Source of the DNA: Drosophila miranda
Lineage: Eukaryota; Arthropoda; Insecta; Diptera; Drosophilidae
Direction of reading: 5' to 3'
NCBI RefSeq assembly: GCF_003369915.1
Contig: NC_046676.1
Location: 16,846,001 to 16,910,000 of the forward strand
Length of the DNA stretch: 64,000 nt
Below, piece after piece: positions 1 to 11,202 of the stretch (the stretch's first letter is position 1; every line of letters begins with the position of its first letter). The notes below the pieces were generated by a model. That model saw nothing but the letters and a program-made list of their open reading frames with translations, did not search any database and was not told where the DNA came from. Position numbers and translations under genes: made by a program.

Positions 1-816
1 CTGGTTGATGTTTGTGAAATACATCGGCGGGGTAGGGTAGCCTTGAACTCGGCCTCTGGCCTCTGGTGCTAGTTGTAACTGGTGCCATTTCCCCAAGGCT
101 AACGCCTTTGACCTGGTATATGGGGACATAGGAAAACGAGGTCAAATTGTTGAAGACCAAGTGTGTCTTACACTTGGATTGGAAGTGTTTTATTTATGAA
201 AACAAATGGCAAAAAAGGTATATTAGTAGATAAATGCTTACAACACTTTTAGTTTACAGTTTACATAGTTGGTTATTCGAGGAGACTTTCGATGAAAGCG
301 GATGATTCCCTTACGTCCGTTCTCTCTACATCCGTGGAATGCAATTGTTACACACTTTGCCATGCATCGCGTCGCTTTCATCGTTCCGTGATCACATTGC
401 GATTATAATTATCGGTGAAGCATTTACATACTCGTAGGATGTACCGACGTTCTATTTTACAACTTGTTCTAATAATATTTATACACGCAAAATACACAAC
501 ACACAGGTAATTGTTATGCCTATTAGATTTCTAGGTGACTTGTTTGTGTTTGATTCGCCGCTGCTTTTGATTTGTTTAAATATATTTCGATTTGCACTAG
601 CTACCGATCCGGTGATCGGCGGACCTCTCAATGGTCGTGGTATACACGTACAGCGTATAGAAAATATATGATTCTAGAATTCGGTTATGTATTTACAAGT
701 TGCTGGCGCTAATTCGAATTCGGGTCTGTGCTGCTTGGTCAGCGTTAGTCAGTTTCTCTCAGTTGGTTTGGTCCCGTCCCCATCGCAATCCCTGTCTTCG
801 TCTTCCCAGTGCCTCC
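1..816. other. 3' flank and probable 3' UTR of the GalNAc-transferase gene
   Basis: No coding region is visible. The stretch lies downstream of the minus-strand GalNAc-transferase stop codon and is AT-rich. A minus-strand AATAAA polyadenylation signal (TTTATT on the plus strand) lies at 189-194, so the 3' UTR may run from 816 to about 175. That extent is inferred. The first 180 bases contain nothing I recognise. Confidence 0.5.
189..194 (-). promoter_or_regulatory. Candidate polyadenylation signal of the GalNAc-transferase gene
   Basis: AATAAA on the minus strand, about 620 bases beyond the stop codon. It is the clearest canonical hexamer downstream of the gene, but transcript data would be needed to prove use. 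Confidence 0.35.
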
Positions 817-3221
817 TCAGTGTTCGATGGTCCAACGTTGCGTCTCGCTGTTGGGGTCGCAAGGCGCCATCTGGGCATCGTCGACGGTCTTGAGGCCCTT
901 GTGGTCCAGACACATGCCCGTGTTGCTGTGCATCAGATGCTGGTGCTCGAATTTCCACTGCTCGTTAAATTCGTCGTTTTCCATGCACGGCACCATCACC
1001 ACCCGGTATGGTGGTGAGTCGCTATGCTGGACTGTGGCGCAGCTGAGTTCGTTGCGCAGCACCTGCGAGTTGGTGAAAGAAAAGAGCTGAGACTTTTGGA
1101 GCACCTTGCCGCACGGATAGAGGCCCACGTTGTAGGGCTTTTCGTTGTTCTGCAGCAAGTCATCAAGGCACAAGTTGGAACTGACAGATTTTACCTTGCC
1201 CCAACCCACAACATCCGCGTTGGGCACAAACTTTTCAGGGTAGATGTTCTTCAGGTACCACGCGAAACTCTTGCAGCGTAGCTTCTTCCGAAGCATCACT
1301 CGGTGGGTGACATCTCCGATGTCCGCATGGAACTTCAGATCGGGCCGGTTGAGGAAGAATATATTGATGAACTCATCCATCCACACCAAGGCCATGCGGG
1401 CCGTATTGATGCCGTGCGTGTCCCGGTCATTGGGGAATCTGTGAAGGAATTAAATTAAATTTGTTCTCATTATAGAAGCGGATGATTTTTGCCTTACTTG
1501 TAGGGATGGAAGTCGCGGAAGATGTGACCCACTCGGGAGCAGGGAATCGTCTCAATGGTGCCCCCGCACTGCCAGATCCTGAACGACATTTCCAGGTTCT
1601 CGCCTCCCCAGCCGTCCATTTGCTCGTCATAGCTGCCCACCTCCCAGAAGTAACGGCGATCCATGGCAAACAGTCCCCCGGCCATGGTCGGACTGTAGGC
1701 TGGACAGATCTCTCGCTCCTGTTTACATTCGCGTCGTTGACGCTGCTTCTCCCGCTCCGGCAGATTGATCCAATCGAAGTGACCGTTCCACTGGAATCCG
1801 CCTACTTGGAAGGACTTGTAGCCGTTGGTGCTGTACTGAAAGTCATTGGCATCTATCACATCGATGATGGGCACCAAGACGCTCGTGCGCGACTCCTTGA
1901 TCCGGTGCAGCAGCGGCTCACACCAGCCCACGTTTCCCTCGCAGTGGGCGTCGAGGAAGATGAGCACATCTCCTGTGGCGATGCGGGCTCCGGCCAAACG
2001 GGCGCGTATCAGTCCCAATCTAAACGGGAAATACCAAAACTTTCTTTAGCCAATCGATGTGCATTTTTGTGAACTGTGCTATGAAAAGAAGAAAACAATT
2101 TATTGGGTCATCGAGCCGCCTTCGAATCTTTGCCAAGCGGCAAGCCAGCACACTCCAACATCGCCAAGATAAACTTTGGGCGTACGAAGCTCAGGGGCAG
2201 CTACCCCGACCTCTCTTGTGGCACAGTGTAGTGTACGCAGAAACCGACTGAGAGTTACAAAAAGTCAAGCCCAAAAACACACATAATCTTAACTTGACGA
2301 ACTGGTTTTACGGTTCCCGTTTCGTTTCGTTTCTCCTCTTTCTGTGTGTTGTGTTTTTGGTTATTTGAGCTTTTGTCGGTTCTGACATTATGCTGCCTGC
2401 TAAAGAAGATGCTCCACCGCGTCTGACACGGCACTGGGCCACAAACTAGTTATTCAAATGATGGCAAGCCACGAGCGATTCGATAGCTGAATAGCCGAAC
2501 TTTCCTAGCCGTAAGACAAACAATTTGTAAAATGGATTCACGGCCTTTCTCCGCTCCGTTCAGCCACTCACCGATTCTTCAGGCGCAGCACCGTCACCTT
2601 GCCGGGGGGAGTACGGGTGCGAATGTAGTAGTCCAGCTTTCCCCCCAGTTCGGGGTTGTCACTGCCATCGTCCACAAGGATGATTTCCTTCAAGGCCTGC
2701 TGGTTGCAGGTGATTAGCGTGCTGTGCACGGTCCGCAGCAGCACGGAGTACGGTTCGTTGTAGAAAATTACGATCACGCTGGCACTGGGCAGAGTACTGG
2801 AATCGAAGTGTTGCGCCAGGCACAAGGGGTTGCGGTGGTCACCCACACTGCGGTTGTAGGACAACTGCTCGCTCAGTTCCTCGTTTAGGGCGATCTTCTT
2901 GTAGATGGCGTCGCCGCGCTCCTTGGCTTTGCCAGACAGGTGCACTGATGCCCCCTGCTCGCCCAGGCCAACCTTCTGTTTTTCTAGGTCCAGCTGGATG
3001 CTCTGTTCATAGGGGGACACTGTGGCCGGTCGAGCGATTTCGTTTTCGCTCTCAGCGTATGCGTTGTATCTGTCCCGAGCGTGGCCCCGGAGGGCGGCTA
3101 CTCGAACTGGAGGCGCTTCATCGCCGCTTGGCTGCTGCACCTTGCTGTACAGGATGAAGCAAAGGGCTACCAGTATGAATATGATTAGTTTGCCATAAAA
3201 GGAACGAAACCGAGGCAGCAT
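817..3221 (-). CDS. Polypeptide N-acetylgalactosaminyltransferase (GT27, GALNT11-like), complete
   Basis: This enzyme starts mucin-type O-glycosylation, moving GalNAc from UDP-GalNAc to Ser/Thr in the Golgi. Exons on the minus strand are 3221-2572, 2019-1498 and 1438-817, in matching phase, giving 597 aa. Introns are 552 and 59 bases with GT-AG ends. The N-terminus has a short cytoplasmic tail and one signal-anchor (about residues 11-28, rich in Leu/Ile/Phe), typical of type II Golgi enzymes. A stem follows, then the catalytic domain with the metal-binding DAH (D240, H242), the SPTMAGGLFA segment and WGGEN near residue 354. The last 140 residues are a ricin-type lectin domain with paired CLD motifs. 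Length and motifs match the fly Pgant family. Pgant1 and Pgant8 are the likeliest orthologues, but I cannot choose between them. All catalytic features are intact. Confidence 0.93.
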
Positions 3222-6200
3222 TCTGGTTGCTTTCGTGGTGGTTGTGGGTGTTGCTTTGGGGTTGAGGTAGCACTGGTCTGGTCACTTTCAATTGCAACGC
3301 CACAGACGCAGACGTGGCTGTGAATCCGTCTTCCTCGTCTCTGGCTAATGTTTCTCTCCTACACTATTAGCTTCATTTGTCACGGAGTCGAGTCGCTGGC
3401 GAAAATACACACTCACGGCGCACGGGCATTGGATTGCTATGCATATGTTTTTGTTCGTAGATCTGAATGGCTGTGCGCGAATGCGAATGAGAATACGAAT
3501 TCCAGTTTTTCCTCGTTTCTAGAAGCAGCGCTTATTGAATAGCGCCGCTCACCCGCTCTAGTGGCTTAAACGCTTAAACTAGACTAAATGGAAATATTAA
3601 TTCTAAGCGCGACGACCCCGACGTCCCTCGCCATCCCATTTGTTGTTGTAAAACTGTTGGACGAGGGCGTCTTTCAGGCGTATTTTCATCACGTGATTGC
3701 ACTATATCCCTATTCAAACTGTGGCGGCACTTGTAAGCTTATTGTGCACTTAGCTGTTTTTATTAATTGCTGTTATTTAAAACTTCAATTCGCGGGATGC
3801 AACAATTTTTGACACATGTTACTCGTTAATAGGTCGATAAAGAGGGTATGGAAAACAGGCAAAACGGCCCAGAAAACGCAACAAGTGCAAGGTAAAATCC
3901 ACCCCACTTGCTTAATATATCTTGAAAACAAAACGGCTTGTTTTCAAGGTATATTTTCCTCGCACGTGAGGTGAGGTTCGTACGCACCTTGTCATTTGAA
4001 TTGTCTGTTTTTGCCTGAGGTCCATACCGGGTTTTATAGCCCATGCAAAATTACGACTCATTTTTTCGTTGCAGGAGGGAGCAGCAGTGTGACCGTCTGA
4101 TCCATAGAAATACCGCAAATATACCGATGAACGAAGCGAACTTAGCCCACTTAGACCCCCCTTTATGTAAAGAGGATAGCAACTGAGTTCCTGGAACTGG
4201 AAAATTTCGTTAAAATAGGTTTATAACGGAGACTTCGTCAGATGACAAACATTTCCTCAGTTATATAATATCCTAATGTACCTAATGTATCTCTTCCGTA
4301 AATAATGTTTCGTAACTAGTTTTTTGGTGAAAAATTTTACAATAGCGTTATATTCTATGCAAATTAAAAAGAAAATACAGTATGTATGAACAAAGACTAT
4401 ATAAATAGTAGTATACAATTATGTATATCAAGATAAGAAATATAAAAACAAAATAATACCAATTCTTAAATTTTTACGTGTATTCTCCCAAAAATATGCT
4501 ATGAAACCAGACCTGTTGGAAGGGGCAACGCCTTGGCGGGCCGTTCAAACCAAAGATTCAGAATATGTATATGAAATTAATTTATTGTTCAATTAGGCGA
4601 AAAAAAATAAGTTTTTTGCATTTTCATGCTTTAGACTTTCGGTTGGTGCGAGGACATAAATCATAAATAAAGTTATCATGTGCCAGACACTTTTACTACC
4701 CACATTGCTGCCCAGTTGACATAGCAATTATTTAAAAAAGCGGAAACTCATATCACTTAAAATGGTGCCTAGAGCGAGGCTGGAAGCGAAAGGGACTGAC
4801 TGAGTGACTACCTCGAAACTGTCACACTTGACACTTTTTCTGGCACTTAATGCACAAATTGCATGTTCATTTGTTGTTGAAACGAGACAAAATGGATTTC
4901 CTATTAAAAACCTGTTGCTACCTTTGACATGCAACACAGCGAGTCAGAGAGGTGAGCGTTGGAGCTGATGTTGCTTCTTTCGTTTCGTTTCTTTTCGTTG
5001 TAGCCGTTGCTTGTTAAAATTAAATTTTTGTTATATCTAATTGACAAGTGGGGTGTATTCTCGACCCAACTTTCATTTTGTAATTCTGCGAAATTATGCC
5101 AACTATTCTATCTGAGTGGAGATCATTTGGAGCTGGCTGTGATTAATTGCTGTAATTAACGTACGAATCTTTATTGCGAACGGTCGTCGCAGTTGGCTCT
5201 CCGGCCGCATAATTAATACGTTACGTATACGCATTGGTGACGCTGCGGGAGACGCAATGGGCCAAATCAGCGGGCGGACGAGCAGCCGACACAGCCACAA
5301 GCAAAAGTTCAAAGTGCTCTCCAGCCAGTAATTGGAGTTTCGGCGGGGTCCCAGAGAGCGAAAACATTTGTAGGAAGCTGAACCGCTGCACCGCTGAAAG
5401 GTGGCAACTGTTTTGCCAATCTTCGCTAAAACTCTTTTAATAGCTCTGAGCGACAAAAACTAGGAAGGAAATAAATTACTTAGCCAGTTTGGAGAGGGTG
5501 GCATGGTGGCTGTGCCTTTGTTTTTTCGGTCCCCGACGAAAAACACCTCCAAAGCAGAAAGAGACCGACACAGAGAAAGACAGACGGGGAGAAGGGGTAG
5601 CGAGAGGCAACCAGACTTTGGAATTCCATTTCGTGTGTGACCTCAAAATACAAGTTTGTAAAAATGCATCAAGTCCGGCATTGAAACAGATTGGTTGCTT
5701 CGTTCGAGAAATTAACACCTCCTAAACCGAAACACCCTTTATTACCACCGAAAATTATGCATTTTCAGCACATTCGTGAAATAGTTAATGCTAGAGGTCG
5801 AATTAGTTTGCTTTTATGAGTTATGAGCCGCAACCGGATTGAAAATCAGCCACCGTCAAGAGCCAGCAAATACGTTTGGGTAAACAGCAGAAGTGCTCGA
5901 TAAATAATTAAAAAAATTACTCTATTGAATAATGAGTGGAGCTCCAAACGAGGCCTCATTAATACAATAAAAAAGGGTTAAAAAAAACAAACGAAAAACA
6001 GTTTAACTGCTGCCAGACATAGTTCCACATGTGAGCCGACTGTGGTTAAGGCGCTCGCCATAATGGCTTCAGCCACAGAAATCTATTAATCTAAACGACC
6101 CTGAAGAAGGCACAAGCAGCTGAGAAATGGTCATCATCCGTCAATGCGAATGGGTAGTCGACAGCGTATAATAATAGAATTGGGATTGCAGTTGAGAAAT

Positions 6201-7250
6201 GCTTGCCAGAGATTGCCAGATAGTGGATCATGGACCATGGTCTGGCCTGACCTGACTGTCTGATACTTTCGTTTCGCTCCGAAAGCCTTTTGCAAATGTC
6301 AAAAGGTGGAGCAATTGAACTGAACGATGGCATTGCATCGGTGGTTTCAACAGATCCGATTCAGATCCGATTCAGATCCGATCTGATCACGGCTTCCCAT
6401 GACAAACCAAACTGATGGACCTGGGAACCATAATGATGCGCACCACAAACATGCGTATTTAAAGCCATGATTTATGATCCAGCTTACTCTAAATTAAGCA
6501 CAGATTGCTTTACTACTAAATTGACAGTGAAAGATTTCGAAAATCCCGCCGGCGATGACAGTGTCAGACCATTGTATTGTATCACCCACTGGGGTGTTTG
6601 GGGTTCCGTTACCCAATCCCAATTCCAATCAGCACGCTTCAAAAGTGGCGCCAAAGTGACGAACCGAGTTATGATGCGGATCAAATATGCAAGTTGGCCC
6701 CAAATAAGCACAAATTATAGCGCCTTTATGATGGTAGCCAGTTCGGGTTTTGCATAATCGCAGACTTTGCTGCTGCTGCTGCTGCGTCTGTGACTGCGAC
6801 TGAAACACCCGCATTGTCGTCCGTTTATGGCCATATTTATGTAAGATCAAATCATGTGAGATGTCATCGAATATTTGGCCAGTTCATTGGGTCGACTCAT
6901 CGCCTGGAATGCACATTGCGTCCGTCCATTTGGGTTTTCACAATCGTTATAGATGGACAGATATAGATAGACACATCCGATTGTCTTTTAAAACCACATC
7001 AAAATCAATAAAGCGTATCGATCAAAACCCAAAATTGAGCATTGTCTCAATGTTTGCAGTCCCTGATGCGATGATTCGATGTCGATTTGAATAACAGCAA
7101 CAACAGAAACAACCGCATCAGCATATCCGCTATCATTTATTTTGCGGAGGTGGCGAATCTCTATTCAACATTCCTTTGTTTGGCGAAGGTTGCTAAACCA
7201 ACAGCGAATCGGACCAGAATTAGATTAACTTGGCTAAAGAAGCTTTTCAA
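3222..7250. other. Intergenic region upstream of the GalNAc-transferase gene
   Basis: About 4 kb without a convincing gene. The part next to 3221 should hold the GalNAc-transferase 5' UTR and promoter; no clear TATA box stands out. Small open frames here have no recognisable motifs and read as chance. A tandem GATCCGATTCA repeat lies near 6353-6383 and a short GCT (CAG) run near 6770. Confidence 0.5.
6353..6390. repeat. Short tandem repeat, unit about GATCCGATTCA
   Basis: Three near-perfect copies of an 11-base unit ending in a diverged copy (GATCTGATC). It is a simple sequence; no function can be assigned. Confidence 0.7.
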
Positions 7251-7256
7251 TTTATT
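7251..7256 (-). promoter_or_regulatory. Candidate polyadenylation signal, ionotropic receptor A
   Basis: Minus-strand AATAAA about 90 bases past the receptor stop codon at 7342, a usual distance. A second copy lies at 7136-7141. Confidence 0.45.
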
Positions 7257-7341
7257 TCAGATTAGGCAGACAAAGAAAATGTGATAAAAAGTGACTCGCA
7301 ATCTCCATGATCTCCAGATCATATGTATCTCTGCCTCGACC

Positions 7342-9144
7342 TCAATTCGGGGCTATGCATCGCCCCCATTTCGACCAGAACCTGGAGCCCCAGAGCTCCA
7401 GGGCAAAGCAAAAGCAGCAAAGCAGCATGGCAACCAGGTACAACGACATTATCCAGGATATATCCTCCAAAAAAATGGCGTCCCATAAGGCCTCTGGCGA
7501 GCTAAAGTCCTTCAGCGGAGTCAGGCGAAGCCTCACCATGTCGTAGAAGCTTCTGTCAATCCAAAACTTGAGGAAGCCAAACTCCTTTTGCCGCAGCATA
7601 TGCTCCTCGAAGAGCTCGCGGTACGGCAGGTGCCGGCGCACCTGCACAGCGAGAAAGAAGAAACGGTTGATGCAAATGTCGTCCGAGAAGTAGAAGACGG
7701 GCTCGGCAAAGAGCTTCTGCTGCTCCATGTAGGTGTTCCAGCGCAAGTTCGTTACCGGAAAGATGAAGCTGGCATTGAAGGATTCTCGCAGATTAAGGAA
7801 CTCGTTGTAGTCGTCAAAGATGTAGGTGTGATTTTCGCTCAGTTGCTGGATCCCTTGATGTCCGGAGGCCAACAGCAACTTCATATCGGCTTGGCTGATG
7901 GCGACTTTATAGCGGGAGTGTTGCACATCGTTGAAGGAGCGGAGCAGCGGCTCAGGCGGCGGACTCGTGAAGAAGGACTGCAGATAGGCCTCGTACATGG
8001 TGGTCATCATCACACTAGCGAAGCACAGCAGGAAGCAGACAAGCTTCATTTGTTTGCTGGAGTCACGGGGAAACGGAAAGGACTGGCCCAGGAGGCCGCG
8101 CAGACTCTTGTCGTTCAGCAGGATGTTTGCCACGGTGAGACCTTTCCAGGACATCTGCTGGCTGTAGATCAGGAGGAGCGAGAATAAGCAGAACAGGACG
8201 AAGATGATGCCCAGAACGAGGGGATCCACAATCATCGTGTATATCTGTCGATATGGCACCTTGGGCGGATGTGGGACCATGAAGCAGAAGCTTCCCGTCA
8301 CATACGGATAGGTCATCGTGTCGAAGTTCCGTCTTATCCAAGTGGTATCCAGGGACATTCCAATATCGAGGAGATCCTCATCCACCCACTTGGATATGTT
8401 GCCATAGTAATTAAATATTCCGACCTTCGATCTAAGTTCCGAAGACAGCTGTAATCTGGCATTTAACTTCTGGGCGAAGCTATTCAACAGATTGGCCACG
8501 AAACCGGTCATTTTCTCCTCGCCAGTCTTCTCATCATGATACGACATAGATCGGGGGGCCAATTGATCCGCCAGAGTTTTGATTGTGGCCCCGCGCATAT
8601 TTCTGAATTGTTCCACAAAAATTGGTTTATGGTCGAATAGATGCAGCTCTTCAAAGTTGAGCTCTTGAAAGCAGCGACAGGTGTAGATGCTGCCTGATTG
8701 AACAAAGTCCGCCTTCACCATGGCTATGTTGTATTGCTCTTTGAGGGAGTAGTTGTCGCAGACCTCCTCTGGCTGAATGTCTTGCGTTAGGTATATCAAA
8801 CGCCTCCTCATTTGCAGCTTAATCAAAGTGCGATAGTTGCCCTCCCTCTCAGCACTAGCTCCACAGCTCAAGATTAGTGTCGAGCTGCTGAAGTTCCAAT
8901 CGTAGTCCGAGCTGCCCGAGGAGGCCAGCACAGTGGACGCTTCCAGGCGTTTGGACAGCGTATGGAAAACGCACTCCTGTCCGTAGATGAGCAGAGTGTC
9001 GAAGTGTTCCTCAAGACGCAGTCGCAGAAGCAGGCGCAGCAATGTTTCCTCCAGGTCCAACTCACTTCGATTGGTGATATCTGAGAGTTGGCCACCAACA
9101 TCTCCGAGGCAAAAGAGGAGGACGACAATCCCCAGCGAGGCCAT
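7342..9144 (-). CDS. Divergent ionotropic receptor A (IR20a-clade-like), intronless
   Basis: This is a ligand-gated cation channel subunit of the insect ionotropic receptor family, expected in chemosensory (probably taste) neuron membranes. I chose the ATG at 9144 because it starts a signal peptide (MASLGIVVLLFCLG) and gives 600 aa, the same length as its tandem neighbour. An ATG 58 codons upstream (9318) is also in frame. Segments in order are a divergent N-terminal region, a first membrane segment near residues 302-328, a pore region (SLRGLLGQSF, about 348-357), a second segment near 366-390 followed by YLQSFF, a ligand-binding half, and a last membrane segment near 561-585 with a short tail. 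The glutamate-binding residues of true glutamate receptors are not evident, as is normal in this clade. It resembles the fly Ir52/Ir56-type tandem receptors, but I cannot name the orthologue. Confidence 0.88.
   Translation of the reverse strand: MASLGIVVLLFCLGDVGGQLSDITNRSELDLEETLLRLLLRLRLEEHFDTLLIYGQECVFHTLSKRLEASTVLASSGSSDYDWNFSSSTLILSCGASAEREGNYRTLIKLQMRRRLIYLTQDIQPEEVCDNYSLKEQYNIAMVKADFVQSGSIYTCRCFQELNFEELHLFDHKPIFVEQFRNMRGATIKTLADQLAPRSMSYHDEKTGEEKMTGFVANLLNSFAQKLNARLQLSSELRSKVGIFNYYGNISKWVDEDLLDIGMSLDTTWIRRNFDTMTYPYVTGSFCFMVPHPPKVPYRQIYTMIVDPLVLGIIFVLFCLFSLLLIYSQQMSWKGLTVANILLNDKSLRGLLGQSFPFPRDSSKQMKLVCFLLCFASVMMTTMYEAYLQSFFTSPPPEPLLRSFNDVQHSRYKVAISQADMKLLLASGHQGIQQLSENHTYIFDDYNEFLNLRESFNASFIFPVTNLRWNTYMEQQKLFAEPVFYFSDDICINRFFFLAVQVRRHLPYRELFEEHMLRQKEFGFLKFWIDRSFYDMVRLRLTPLKDFSSPEALWDAIFLEDISWIMSLYLVAMLLCCFCFALELWGSRFWSKWGRCIAPN
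8582..8902 (-). repeat. Near-identical block shared by the two receptors (copy 1)
   Basis: This 321-base stretch matches 10640-10960 with about 8 substitutions and no gaps, by eye roughly 97.5% identical. Flanking parts of the same genes are far more diverged. It encodes about residues 81-187 of receptor A. Confidence 0.85.
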
Positions 9145-9326
9145 AGCAAAACTGTTGTGAAATCCCTCGATGCATAGACTTTTGGTAACACTAGCGTTTG
9201 TGCTCCTGGTTGATTCCCTGGCATGCAGTTTTCGTGTTTGTCGCAGCTTGTTAACACGGTCGGGTGTGCACATGGCTCCACAGCTGCGAAGGTCGTGGCG
9301 GTGTCCGTGCTTGGGCAATTAGCTGC

Positions 9327-9332
9327 TTTATT
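9327..9332 (-). promoter_or_regulatory. Candidate polyadenylation signal, ionotropic receptor B
   Basis: Minus-strand AATAAA about 70 bases past the stop codon at 9400. It sits in the 255-base gap between the two receptor genes, which must also hold the promoter of receptor A. Confidence 0.5.
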
Positions 9333-9399
9333 AAAAATTCATTAGTCCGAATGGGTCAGCAAATAAACGCTTTAGATGGGCTCGAGATAAGGGGTTGAA

Positions 9400-11202
9400 T
9401 TAATGTTGGAGGATCCCATTGTGCGGCTTTCTCCTTCTTCTCCAAAACCAAAGCTCAAGGATAAAGCAGCAGCAACTTATTCCCATGGCTGCCCCATAGA
9501 GCTTCAGTATCCAGGAGATGTCATTCACCAGAATGGACGGGTTGATATATGGCGGCGGGCTGGAGTCCCTCATGGGCGTAAGACCCAGCCTTACCATGTC
9601 GAAGAAGCTCCTGCTCTTCCAGAATTTCACCAATCCGAACTCTTGCTGCCGCTGCATGTGCTCCTCGAAGAGGTGCCGGTATGGCAGGTGGGGGCGCAGA
9701 GGGATATGGAAAAGCAGAAAGCGATTGAAGCAGAGATCGAGTGAGTAGTAGAACAAGGGTTGCGCAAACATCCTCTGCTGCTCCTGGTAGGTGCTCCAGC
9801 GATCCTCGCTTACCGTGTAAACGTAGCTGTCGTTAAATGAATTGCGTAGAAGCACGAAATCCTCATGATCTTCGAGGACACAAATACGATTCCTGCGTAT
9901 CAGGTGAATATTAGAACTTTTGCGGGCGGACAGGACGTTCATCTCGAATCTACTGATGGCGAGCTTGTGGCGGGAATTGGCTATATCCTGGAAGGTGCGG
10001 ATCGATGGCTCAGGCGGAGGGCGCGTGAAGAAGGACTGAAGATAGGACTCGTACATGGTGGTGATCATCAGACTAGCAAAGCACAGAATGAAGAAGACCA
10101 GCTTCATGTTCCTGCTTGGGTCTCGCGGAAACGGAAACGACTGGCCTAAAAGGCCGCGCAGGCTCTTGTCGTTCAGCAGGATATTGGCCAGGGTCAGGCC
10201 TCGCCAGGACAATTGCTGGCTGTAGATCAGCAGAGCTGAGAGCAGGTAGAAAAGAACGAGGATGATGCAGAGCACAAGTGGATCTACTATAACTGCGTAG
10301 ATCTGGTTGTATGGCAGCCTGGCAGGGATCGGAACCATCAGGCAGTACGATGTCAGCAAATAAGGATAGCTGAACGAATCCAAATTCAGTACCTGCAGAG
10401 AGCTTACCATGGTGGTGCCAAGGTCTAAACGATCCTCCTTCACCCATCTTACTATGTCCTTAAATACGGACTCTACCTTCTCGCCATCCTTCCTTACGAA
10501 ACGAAAGTCCAAGGTTGCATTTACCTTCTGGGCGAAGCTATTGATCAGATTGGCCACGTAACCAACCATTTTATCCTCGCCAGTCTTTTCGTCACGATAC
10601 GATATACATCGAGGAGCCAATTGATCTCCTAGAGTTTTCATTGTGGCCCCGCGCATATTTCTGAATTGTTCCACAAAAATTGATTTATGGTCGAATAGTT
10701 CCAGCTCTTCAAAGTTGAGCTCTTGAAAGCAGCGACAGGCGTAGATGCTGCCTGATTGAACAAAGTCCGCCTTCACCATGGCTATGTTGTATTGCTCTTT
10801 GAGAGAGTAGTTGTCGCAGACCTCCTCTGGCTGAATGTCTTCCGTTAGGTATAGCAAACGCCTTCTCATTTGCAGCTTAATCAAAGTGCGATAGTTGCCC
10901 TCCCTCTCAGCACTAGCTCCACAGCTCAAGATTAGTGTCGAGCTGCTGAAGTTCCAATCGGATTCAGTGCTTCCCGAGGACACCAGCACAGTGGGTCCCA
11001 ACGAGTGCCTCAGCATCGAATGGAATGCGCATTCTTCTCCGTAGATGACCAGAGTGTCAAAGCTCTGCTCCACGCGCAGTCTCAGAAGCAATCTTAGCAA
11101 CTTCTCCTCCAAGTCTACTCCTTCGTGAATGCTTAAATTGGACAGTTGGGCAGTTACCTGCCCGAGACAGAGTAGAACCACAACGAGCCGTTCTGAAGTC
11201 AT
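9400..11202 (-). CDS. Divergent ionotropic receptor B, tandem paralogue of A, intronless
   Basis: This 600-aa receptor lies 255 bases upstream of receptor A on the same strand. The start at 11202 opens a signal peptide (MTSERLVVVLLCLG); another in-frame ATG lies at 11289. Layout matches A: N-terminal region with two shared Cys-bearing blocks, first membrane segment, pore region with the identical SLRGLLGQSF motif, YLQSFF after the second segment, and a final membrane segment before a basic tail (FWRRRRK). The two proteins are clearly paralogous but differ a lot in the ligand-binding halves, which suggests different ligands. The exception is a block around residues 81-187 that is almost identical in both. 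Both frames are intact, so neither looks like a pseudogene. Confidence 0.88.
   Translation of the reverse strand: MTSERLVVVLLCLGQVTAQLSNLSIHEGVDLEEKLLRLLLRLRVEQSFDTLVIYGEECAFHSMLRHSLGPTVLVSSGSTESDWNFSSSTLILSCGASAEREGNYRTLIKLQMRRRLLYLTEDIQPEEVCDNYSLKEQYNIAMVKADFVQSGSIYACRCFQELNFEELELFDHKSIFVEQFRNMRGATMKTLGDQLAPRCISYRDEKTGEDKMVGYVANLINSFAQKVNATLDFRFVRKDGEKVESVFKDIVRWVKEDRLDLGTTMVSSLQVLNLDSFSYPYLLTSYCLMVPIPARLPYNQIYAVIVDPLVLCIILVLFYLLSALLIYSQQLSWRGLTLANILLNDKSLRGLLGQSFPFPRDPSRNMKLVFFILCFASLMITTMYESYLQSFFTRPPPEPSIRTFQDIANSRHKLAISRFEMNVLSARKSSNIHLIRRNRICVLEDHEDFVLLRNSFNDSYVYTVSEDRWSTYQEQQRMFAQPLFYYSLDLCFNRFLLFHIPLRPHLPYRHLFEEHMQRQQEFGLVKFWKSRSFFDMVRLGLTPMRDSSPPPYINPSILVNDISWILKLYGAAMGISCCCFILELWFWRRRRKPHNGILQH
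10640..10960 (-). repeat. Near-identical block shared by the two receptors (copy 2)
   Basis: Partner of 8582-8902, same length and orientation, in receptor B. Sharp edges inside two otherwise diverged genes point to recent gene conversion. Confidence 0.85.
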
